A stretch of DNA of 9,890 nt, taken from contig JAKALI010000104.1 in NCBI GenBank assembly GCA_021813195.1, positions 1 to 9,890 of the forward strand. The letters run 5' to 3'. Numbering within the stretch: position 1 is the stretch's first letter; every line of letters starts with the position of its first letter. Below, piece by piece: positions 1-6,100 of the stretch. A program made the position numbers and the translations under genes. Under the pieces are notes generated by a model, which did no database searches, was not told the origin of the DNA, and saw only the letters and a list, made by a program, of their open reading frames with translations. The DNA is from Pseudomonadota bacterium. GTDB lineage: Bacteria; Pseudomonadota; Alphaproteobacteria; Rhizobiales; Hyphomicrobiaceae.

Positions 1-561
1 CAGTTTGCTGCCCTCGCCATCGGCTTTGTCATGACCGGTGCCATCTACCTGCACGCCGCTTACCCTCTCATCGTCCGTGCCGAATGGAGAGAGCCGACAC
101 ATCAACTGCGTGGCTGGCCCGAGTTTGCACGGCAGGTCGAAGACCTCGCCAAAGCGCAGGGGGCCTCCTGGATCGCCACGTCAAGCTATGCGACCACGGC
201 ACAACTCAACCTCCATCTCAAGGGCCGCCTGCCGGTCATCCAACTCGACGAACGGCTGCGCTACGTGCACTTGCCTCCGCCTCCGCCGGACCTCCTGATG
301 AAGCCCGCGCTCTACGTCGAACTCGCACGCCGCGCACGCGGGGATCTTCTCAGCGAACGCTTTGGTGAGGTCGCAGCCCCGCTGCGACTAGCCCGCAGCC
401 ACGCGGCCATACCGCTTGCCGGCTACACCGCAATCGCGATCGCACGACCTCGTGGGGCAGTGCTCGGGCCCGATTTCAAGGCGCCACGGTCGTCGCGTGC
501 CGGGCGAACCGCACGGACCCCCGACAACGGGAGCGCGAAGCACCCCGCGGTCACAGATTGA
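1..561 (+). CDS. GT39/ArnT-like membrane glycosyltransferase, C-terminal part (5' end outside window)
   Basis: The frame is open from base 1 and ends at the TGA at 559-561, giving the last 186 residues. The first residues (FAALAIGFVMTGAIYLH) look like the final transmembrane helix. A soluble domain follows, with the pattern WPEFARQVEDLAKAQGASWI, then ATSSYATTAQLNLHL and a short proline run (LPPPPPD). This arrangement is what I know from the C-terminal soluble domain of GT39 (dolichyl-phosphate-mannose mannosyltransferase/ArnT-like) proteins of alphaproteobacteria. Such enzymes move a sugar from a polyprenyl-phosphate donor to a lipid or protein acceptor on the outer face of the inner membrane. 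The catalytic acidic residues of the family lie near the N-terminus and are not in view, so neither activity nor substrate can be judged. The last 30 or so residues are rich in Arg, Ser and Pro and look like a poorly conserved tail. The start codon is upstream of the window. Confidence 0.75.
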   Translation, partial: QFAALAIGFVMTGAIYLHAAYPLIVRAEWREPTHQLRGWPEFARQVEDLAKAQGASWIATSSYATTAQLNLHLKGRLPVIQLDERLRYVHLPPPPPDLLMKPALYVELARRARGDLLSERFGEVAAPLRLARSHAAIPLAGYTAIAIARPRGAVLGPDFKAPRSSRAGRTARTPDNGSAKHPAVTD

Positions 562-584
562 GGCACATTTTGGGCAGTTGGCCA

Positions 585-616
585 CGCAAAAACGAGCGAA
601 GGACGCCGTTTTTGCG
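585..616 (+). terminator. Intrinsic terminator after the GT39 gene
   Basis: A perfect 10-bp inverted repeat, CGCAAAAACG (585-594) and CGTTTTTGCG (607-616), encloses a 12-base spacer. Inside it GCG (596-598) can pair with CGC (604-606), leaving loop AAGGA. The result is a GC core flanked by an A5 tract on the left and a T5 tract on the right. That is the shape of an intrinsic terminator able to work in both directions. It starts 23 bases after the glycosyltransferase stop codon and separates that gene from the small gene at 733. Confidence 0.65.
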
Positions 617-732
617 GTGCGCCGGACTGTGTGCCGCGCCGCGACTCACGTATCGTTTTCGTTGCGCACGATGATTCGCCGGATTGTCCCAGCGAGGCGT
701 CTTGTGTGGCAACCTGATGTGGAGACCCTTTG

Positions 733-924
733 ATGGCTCAGATCGACCTGACCGAGGACGAGATCGAGACCCTGATCTATGCCCTCAATCTGGCAGCTGC
801 GGATCTTCGCGAATCGATCGCCGATCCCCAGCAGTCCGATGAGGACAAACAGGAGTGGAGCGATTACATCGCCGAGATCGAGGAGGTGAGTGCCAAGCTC
901 GCCCCTCTGAGCGAGGCGGCCTAA
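733..924 (+). CDS. Small acidic hypothetical protein (63 aa)
   Basis: I do not recognise this protein. It has 63 residues, 17 of them Asp or Glu against 3 Arg or Lys, so it is strongly acidic. There is no Cys, no signal peptide and no membrane segment, so it should be cytoplasmic. The sequence reads as two amphipathic helices (about residues 7-30 and 38-58) joined by the polar turn DPQQSDED, so a helical hairpin is likely. The start is the ATG at 733, with a GGAG Shine-Dalgarno at 721-724 and 8 bases of spacing. A TTG directly before it (730) is a less likely start. The good ribosome site, G/C-rich third positions and downstream terminators make it a real single-gene unit. An acidic helical hairpin could be a small protein-binding regulator or inhibitor, but nothing in the sequence fixes this. 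Confidence 0.8.
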   Translation: MAQIDLTEDEIETLIYALNLAAADLRESIADPQQSDEDKQEWSDYIAEIEEVSAKLAPLSEAA

Positions 925-928
925 GGAG

Positions 929-979
929 AAAAGGCCAAAGCTGCCGGAGATATCCGGCCGCAATCGTTGTTGGCTTTTT
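929..979 (+). terminator. Possible first terminator of the small acidic gene
   Basis: A perfect short hairpin, GCCGGA (943-948), loop GATA, TCCGGC (953-958), lies inside a longer imperfect pairing. In that pairing AAAA-G-GCCAA (929-938, with G933 bulged) faces TTGGCTTTT (970-978), which ends in a run of five T. The outer stem is weakened by large internal loops, so this is less convincing than the terminator at 998-1030. Confidence 0.35.
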
Positions 980-997
980 AGCTCGTTTTGACATCAG

Positions 998-1030
998 AAA
1001 CGGCGGTCCAGACATTGGATCGCCGTTTTT
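998..1030. terminator. Strong terminator between convergent genes
   Basis: AAACGGCG (998-1005) pairs with CGCCGTTT (1021-1028). The stem continues inward through a G-T wobble (1006/1020) and TCCA (1007-1010) with TGGA (1016-1019), leaving a 5-base loop GACAT. This gives a 13-bp stem. On the plus strand it ends in TTTTT (1026-1030), a standard intrinsic terminator for the small gene at 733. On the minus strand the stem is followed by only three T, so it probably also serves the SoxYZ-like gene ending at 1073, but less strongly. Confidence 0.75.
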
Positions 1031-1072
1031 CATGCTCGAATGCGATCTCTCGCAAAAACAATCGCGGAACGA

Positions 1073-1885
1073 TCAGCTGCCCGGCCCAAGAGGAAACTTC
1101 TTCTCCCAAGTCGCACCACGAGTATCGCGCGCGCGCACCCTGAGTTCCGTTGCGCCATTGGTTGGAAAATCAAAGCCGATCGTTGGGTTCTGCGATAGCG
1201 TGATGCTCCCGTCCATCGTGAGGACAAGATCGTCGCCCTGAAAAATTTCCACACGTTCAACCATGAGCAGCGGGATGTAGTGCAGCGTGATCTGATCCAT
1301 CACCATGCCCGTGTGATTGGGATGGTTCAATTCGTAGTGGGCCTTCTGGATTTCGCGCGTTGCAGTGGCTTTTGGACCAAGCAGCGCCAGGGTCATCTTG
1401 CCCATGTTGGCGGCGAATTCGGACGGGTCGCCCTGCGGAGGCGCCGAGCACGAGGCCTGCCCACCGGCGAATTTGACCAGCTGCTCCGCCATGAGCAGCC
1501 GGCCGTCGCCCGTTTCGACCACCACCCGCACGTCCGACTGCTGGTTCAAGCGAATGTGGGTCGTCAACACCGCGCGGTTGCGGCCTTCACCCAATCGAAA
1601 CACGGCGGCGACAGGCGAGGGATTTTCATCGACGATAAAGGAGACGGCCTTGATCGTCTCGCCCTCGGGCAACCGCACGTCGGCCGTCAATGGCACCTGC
1701 ATGACGTTGTCCGGACGATACGGGGCATTGAGCGCGATAGCATCGCCAGCGTTCAAGATCGCGCGCTGACCGAAAACTTGAGGCTTCAATTCTTCCCAGA
1801 CCGAACCGCCCCAAGCCGCGCTGCCACCTGTGAGACCCACAAGCAGGTATGCAGCCATCGACATCTGCAGAAACTTGCGGCTCAT
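1073..1885 (-). CDS. SoxYZ-like fused carrier protein (quinoprotein dehydrogenase-associated type)
   Basis: The product has 270 residues from the ATG at 1885. Residues 1-25 form a Sec-type signal (MSRK, then a hydrophobic stretch ending GGSAAWG), so it should be periplasmic. Residues about 28-138 resemble the SoxY sulfur-covalently-binding domain and 168-265 the SoxZ sulfur-compound-chelating domain. Between them lies a flexible arm, FAGGQASCSAPPQGDP, carrying the only cysteine, Cys146. In true SoxY the carrier cysteine sits in a GGCGG arm at the C-terminus. Here it is internal, as in the fused SoxYZ-like family found beside quinoprotein (PQQ) alcohol dehydrogenases in methylotrophs. The role of that family is not established; carriage of a bound intermediate on the cysteine is inference from SoxYZ. 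No quinoprotein dehydrogenase, cytochrome c or other sox gene is in this window. An in-frame ATG at 1918 would add 11 residues before the signal, but the Shine-Dalgarno favours 1885. Confidence 0.88.
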   Translation of the reverse strand: MSRKFLQMSMAAYLLVGLTGGSAAWGGSVWEELKPQVFGQRAILNAGDAIALNAPYRPDNVMQVPLTADVRLPEGETIKAVSFIVDENPSPVAAVFRLGEGRNRAVLTTHIRLNQQSDVRVVVETGDGRLLMAEQLVKFAGGQASCSAPPQGDPSEFAANMGKMTLALLGPKATATREIQKAHYELNHPNHTGMVMDQITLHYIPLLMVERVEIFQGDDLVLTMDGSITLSQNPTIGFDFPTNGATELRVRARDTRGATWEKKFPLGPGS

Positions 1886-1890
1886 GGAAA

Positions 1891-1895
1891 CCTCA
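1891..1895 (-). promoter_or_regulatory. Ribosome binding site deciding the SoxYZ-like start
   Basis: Read on the minus strand, TGAGG precedes the ATG at 1885 by five bases. It lies inside the N-terminal codons of the longer ORF that begins at 1918, and it places the start so that the signal peptide begins with MSRK. Confidence 0.6.
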
Positions 1896-1996
1896 AGAGC
1901 GTGACGTGACTTGAACAAAGACCGGCAAAAGTAGGAGCCGAATCCGGTCCGCTGTCAATCTTTCCGTGGTCGAATGGGGCTGCGGCCGCGAGCAGG

Positions 1997-2749
1997 TCAC
2001 CCCGGGTTGGCCGCGCGAAACCCTGCCTGTTCGGCTTCCGTCTCGGAACAGAACCAGCGCTCGCCGCGCGCCGGCTCGACGCGCACCTTGTCATACCATG
2101 GGCTCCAGGGCATGTGATAAATCCGCCCGCGGTTGGTGATGTTGCCTTTGATTGCGCAGCCTTCCGGCGCCGCAGATTGCGCGACTTGCCAACGCTTGGC
2201 GCGGAAATCCCAGGCCGGTTCGCTTGCCGACTGCCAGATGCCGATACCGGCTTGGCGCGCGTGAGCCTCTTCGGCCACGAATGTGCTGGAATACTTCACG
2301 AAGGCCCAAGCAAAACCGCGCTTAACCATCTCGGCATTGATGTCGAGACCGTTGGCCTCGCATCGGCCCAGCATTCGGCCGTACTTGTCGCGGCCCTGCG
2401 ACCGACAGACGACGTCCGTGCCGGCGACGAGCTTGGATAACTCTCTGGTCGCCGCTTGTCCGCAGGACCACGTCCCAATCCATCGATGCGCGCACGATTG
2501 CGTCGCCTCTGGTGCGTCGATCCCCTCAAGCCGTATTCTTTCGGAACCGATTTCGAGCGTATCCCCGTCAATGACGATCGCAGACCCAAGCGCCTCACTC
2601 ACCGCCGGTCGCGCGGCAGCAGGCATGCTGAGGGTGACATTCAGCGCGAAGATCGCAACGAGCAACAGGCTCTCGGCGGAGGTAACATCGCCTTTGTTCG
2701 ACAACCCCGAATGCGGAGTGCTCGTCCCAACACGGTGCGTCATCATCAT
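1997..2749 (-). CDS. Thermonuclease (staphylococcal nuclease)-family protein with cysteine-containing C-terminal domain
   Basis: The product has 250 residues. A 27-residue polar N-region is followed by a hydrophobic segment (about 28-43) ending MPAAARPA, so it should be exported or anchored in the inner membrane. The SNase fold spans about 54-175. The catalytic set of Staphylococcus nuclease is conserved: DGDT at 61-64 (calcium-binding Asp63), IRLEGIDAPE at 72-81 (Arg73, Asp78, Glu81 matching Arg35, Asp40, Glu43) and KYGR at 122-125 (Arg125 matching Arg87). It is probably an active calcium-dependent nuclease of the envelope. A C-terminal module (about 196-248) has GCAIKGNI, GRIYHMPWSPWYD and GERWFCSETEAEQAGFRAA, with two Cys. 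It resembles the small 'sunset'-type domain often attached to this family. Four further Cys (86, 96, 115, 130) lie in the nuclease domain and could form disulfides. Three consecutive ATGs (2749, 2746, 2743) are possible starts and none has a clear Shine-Dalgarno. It may be co-transcribed with the SoxYZ-like gene 111 bases downstream. Confidence 0.9.
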   Translation of the reverse strand: MMMTHRVGTSTPHSGLSNKGDVTSAESLLLVAIFALNVTLSMPAAARPAVSEALGSAIVIDGDTLEIGSERIRLEGIDAPEATQSCAHRWIGTWSCGQAATRELSKLVAGTDVVCRSQGRDKYGRMLGRCEANGLDINAEMVKRGFAWAFVKYSSTFVAEEAHARQAGIGIWQSASEPAWDFRAKRWQVAQSAAPEGCAIKGNITNRGRIYHMPWSPWYDKVRVEPARGERWFCSETEAEQAGFRAANPG

Positions 2750-2775
2750 CGTCGATCCATTACGAGCGACAGCTA

Positions 2776-2804
2776 AATCATCCAGAGGTTGTAATTAGAT
2801 GATT
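2776..2804. promoter_or_regulatory. Inverted repeat upstream of the nuclease gene, possible operator
   Basis: AATCATC (2776-2782) and GATGATT (2798-2804) form a perfect 7-bp inverted repeat with a 15-base spacer. The half-site centres are 22 bases apart, about two helical turns. It begins 27 bases upstream of the nuclease start codon, where a repressor or activator could act. A match of this length can occur by chance in 440 bases, so this is only suggestive. Confidence 0.25.
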
Positions 2805-2849
2805 CGTTGTGCGCGGATGGGGCACGATGGTGGCCGCACGACGGCAAGC

Positions 2850-3035
2850 TTAGTCGGCCAAAGCTCTGAATTTGAATTTATATTCCTCGCCCGTCATCAG
2901 CGGGCCACAATCTCCGCCTCTGGTTGTGTGCGTAATCGAGCAAATCGCGTCATACGCCGTTGTGTTGTCGGCCTGGATACAGACGGAACCGCGGAACAGT
3001 CTGTGCGGAAAAAGGTCTTCTTCGTCAGCGAGCAC
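2850..3035 (-). CDS. Doubtful small ORF or gene remnant (61 aa)
   Basis: Reading from a GTG at 3035 to a TAA at 2850-2852, the product contains DEEDLFPHRLFRGSVC, then TTAYDAICSI, GGDCGPLM and the end GEEYKFKFRALAD. The composition (acidic, aromatic, three Cys) is more protein-like than the plus-strand translation of the same bases. Against it, there is no Shine-Dalgarno before the GTG, no ATG, no signal peptide, and an in-frame TGA (3048-3050) just upstream. I do not recognise the sequence. It could be a small gene with a non-standard start, the 3' remnant of a decayed gene, or chance. Confidence 0.3.
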   Translation of the reverse strand: MLADEEDLFPHRLFRGSVCIQADNTTAYDAICSITHTTRGGDCGPLMTGEEYKFKFRALAD

Positions 3036-3140
3036 GAAATTTGAGGGTCAGGACCGCTGAGGATTTGTAGATTTGTGCTGCTGGCCCCTGAGCCGTGCCG
3101 CATTGCGCCGCTCGACCGCATCACGACGATGAGACTGCAT

Positions 3141-3188
3141 CGAGCGCGAGCCAGCACCGAGCACGAGCGAGCTACGAGCAAGAGCGAG
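3141..3188 (+). repeat. Imperfect CGAGC repeat cluster before the AsmA start
   Basis: CGAGC occurs at 3141, 3147, 3158, 3164, 3168 and 3175, with an AGAGC variant at 3181 and a final CGAG at 3185, ending one base before the AsmA ATG. Spacings are 4 to 11 bases. The tract is part of the 5' untranslated region: a TGA at 3130-3132 closes the AsmA frame upstream and there is no start codon between it and 3190. Confidence 0.6.
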
Positions 3189-3189
3189 A

Positions 3190-6100
3190 ATGACTGAGCG
3201 TCCCCCTCCAATCCCGCCGCCGCTGCCGCTAGGCCGGTCCACCCAACGGCCAGCCGAGCCTTATCGCAATCGCGCTCATTCCGCGGAGCAAGATAATGGG
3301 CGCCGCGAACCCCAACTGCCGGGTCCGTCGCAGCATTGGGGGGCGGCACCACACGTGCCACCTCAACACGGCGCAGTGTGGAATGAGCCCCATTACGGCA
3401 CTGGCCCGCAAACGCCTGCGTCCTATGGCAACACACCACACCCTCACGCTGCGCAGCAATCGCCGGCGCACCGAAGGCCGTCGGGGACAGGGGGTCCTGG
3501 AGGACGACCGCCTGGCCCGCCGCGTCGCCCGGGCGGTGGCCCGCCGCCTTCGGGACCCGGCCGCCACACATCCAGCGGCGGTGGCGCGCTGAAAATCCTG
3601 CTGGTCGTCGGACTTGTCCTGGTGGGGCTTGCCGCCGCTGGCATTGGCCTCGTCGTACTAACTGGTCCTGACAAACTCATTCGCAGCCAGCTCATCGCAC
3701 AGGTCAAGGCGCGCACTGGGCGCGATCTCGTCATCGCCGGCCCGTCCTCTTTTCGCGTTTGGCCGGCGCTTGGCTTGACCATGGGCGACGTTGCGCTCTC
3801 TGCGCCGCCCGGTATGAGCAGCGAGCCATTCGTTCAAATGAAGGAGTTGACCGTCAGCGTCGGTCTGCTCGGCCTGCTGAAGCGCGAGGTGACGATCGAG
3901 CGGCTCCATCTCCTGGAGCCACGCTTCAACCTGCTCGTCGACGAGCAGGGGCGAACATCGTGGGATTTCGCCAGCCTGAAACAAGACGACAGTGCGCACC
4001 AGCGTGTGCGTGTTGCTCAGGCGACTCCCTCCGAGCGGGCCACCGCGAACGATGCGCTGCCCGTCGACCTCGCGCCGGGCTCCTCCGCGACCGGGACGCC
4101 GGGCGCGGGATTGGGCGCGCACCATCAGATCAAGCAACTCGCCATCTCGAATGTGCGCATCGAAAAGGGCACGGTGATCTACGCGGATCGGCGCACGGGC
4201 GCGAATGAAACCGTGAGCGACATTGATCTGCAGCTTGCGATGCCGCGGCTCGATGGGCCTGTCGATGTGACCGGCAGGGCAACGTGGAAAGCCGAAGCGC
4301 TCGATCTGGCCCTGCAGCTTGCACCGGCGCGGGCCGTGCTGGAGCGCGCGCCCATGAAGCTCGCGGCCCGAATCGACGGTCGTCCCCTGACGCTGCGCTA
4401 CGACGGAACCGTGGCGCTCGCACCCCAGCTCGCAATCGAAGGCACGGGAGACGTGCGCGGCGCGTCGCTCGCGCACTTGCTGTCCTTCACCGGAGCGGCC
4501 GTACCGGCCAGTGGCAGCAACATACCCTTCGACATCCACAGCACCGTGCGGCTGTCCGGCGATACGACGACGCTAACCGGGCTCAGAGCGAAGTTCGATG
4601 CCGCAGAAGCGACCGGCGATGTTGCGGTGACGACCGGCAGCGCACGTCCGGTCGTCAAAGCGAACCTGAAAGTTGCCGATCTCAACCTTGATCGGCTGCT
4701 CGCAGCCCTACCTTCCGCACTTCCGCCGACCCCGCCATCTGCACCCCGCACCCCTGTGCAGGCGTCCCCGATCCCCGAGCCTCAACCGCCACCGCCCGCC
4801 CCGCCCGCTCCCAACGACGCACCCGCTGCGGGACAAGCTGCGCCGCAATCGATCGAAGATCTGCTCCAACGGGAACCACAGACGCCGACCGGACCACAAG
4901 TGCGCGGTTTTACACAGCGCCTCGGCTTGAGCGACGAACCGATCGATGTCTCAGCACTCTCCGGCGTGGATGCCGACCTCACCTTTGATGCGCTGCGTAC
5001 CCGATACGGAGCCGTCGTGATCGACCGCGCGCAAGGCAGCCTTCAACTCGCCGACCGCGTGGCCAAACTCACATTCCGCGAGTTGCAGGCTTTTGAGGGC
5101 CGCGCAAACGGGTTTGCAAGTATCGATGGCCGCGTCCCGGTTCCGAGCGCCGGCATCAATATCCAGATCGACGGGTTTTCGCTTTTGGCGCTCGCGCGTC
5201 TTGCAGGAATGGAGGCCGTCGCCGGAAGCGGGCGCCTCGGCGGCAGGATTGCGATGGCGGGTCAGGGCGTCAGTCCGCGCGCATTGGCCGATAGTTTGGC
5301 CGGTGAGAGTGTTCTGACTTTGCGCGGCGGCAACGTGACGTATGCATCTGCAGGCACACGTCACGAGGTCAGCGCTCTCAATAGCGATATCGCCGTTTCA
5401 TCGCTCTCAGGCCCCCTCAGCGCCAAAGGCGATTTCAATTGGAATGGTGAGAAAGTCGCCTTCGACGGAACCCTCGCCACACTTGCGCAGCTTGCCGACA
5501 GCCGGCCGGTGGCGCTGAAAGCGCGCATCGAGGGCCGACCGGTGAATCTGAGCTATGATGGAACGATTGCTTACGCTTCGGCGCTCGCCGCAAATGGGAC
5601 GCTCGCGTTGAAGACGCCGTCGATTAGGCGATTGGCAAGCTGGGTCGGTACGGCTCTTCCGGACGGGCCCGGTTTCGGGCCGCTCGATGTGACGGGCAAG
5701 CTCGCATTGGCCGAACAGCGATACGCTTTGAACGAAGCCAAGATCGCGCTCGATGGTGAGACGGCGACGGGGGACATTGCCGTCGATGCCCGCGCCGCGC
5801 GCCCCTCAATTACAGCCAACCTCAAACTCACCGGCCTCGATCTCAACACGTATCTCGCCGATCTCGGCACAACCCCGGCTGCGGGCAAGAAGTCGGCGAC
5901 GACGGCACCTCCACAACCTGCGAAGGCTCCCGCCCCTCAAGTGCGCGGTTACACCCAACGCGGCGGCTGGAGCGAAGAGCCCTATGACCTGTCAGCCCTC
6001 GACGCCTTTGATCTGGACGCGCGTCTCGCGATGGGTCGGCTGCGCTACAAGGACATTAAAGTCGGACCGACCCAGTTGCATGCTGTCCTCAAAGGCAAGG

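Larger units (their letters stand above)
2750..3189. other. Divergent intergenic region between nuclease and AsmA genes
   Basis: This 440-base stretch should hold the promoters of the minus-strand nuclease gene and the plus-strand AsmA gene. I cannot assign -35/-10 boxes with confidence. It contains an inverted repeat near the nuclease start (2776-2804), a small minus-strand ORF that may be a gene or a remnant (2850-3035), a direct repeat GATTTGT (3062-3068 and 3070-3076), and a cluster of CGAGC units before the AsmA start (3141-3188). Plus-strand ORFs here have Arg/Ser-rich translations and look like antisense shadows. Confidence 0.6.

Noticed and set aside
2799..3044. Plus-strand 81-residue ORF beginning MIRCARMGHD in the divergent gap
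   Set aside because: The translation is Arg/Ser-rich with no recognisable domain and looks like the antisense of the more protein-like minus-strand frame, despite an AGAGG ten bases before its ATG.
2897..3571. Minus-strand 224-residue ORF overlapping the AsmA start
   Set aside because: It is antisense to the Pro/Gly-rich AsmA N-terminus and the CGAGC tract; its composition (Arg, Ala, Ser, Cys) reflects the opposite strand's GC-rich codons.
3658..4539. Minus-strand 293-residue ORF inside the AsmA gene
   Set aside because: A long antisense open frame is expected in GC-rich coding DNA; the plus frame has clear AsmA motifs throughout this stretch.
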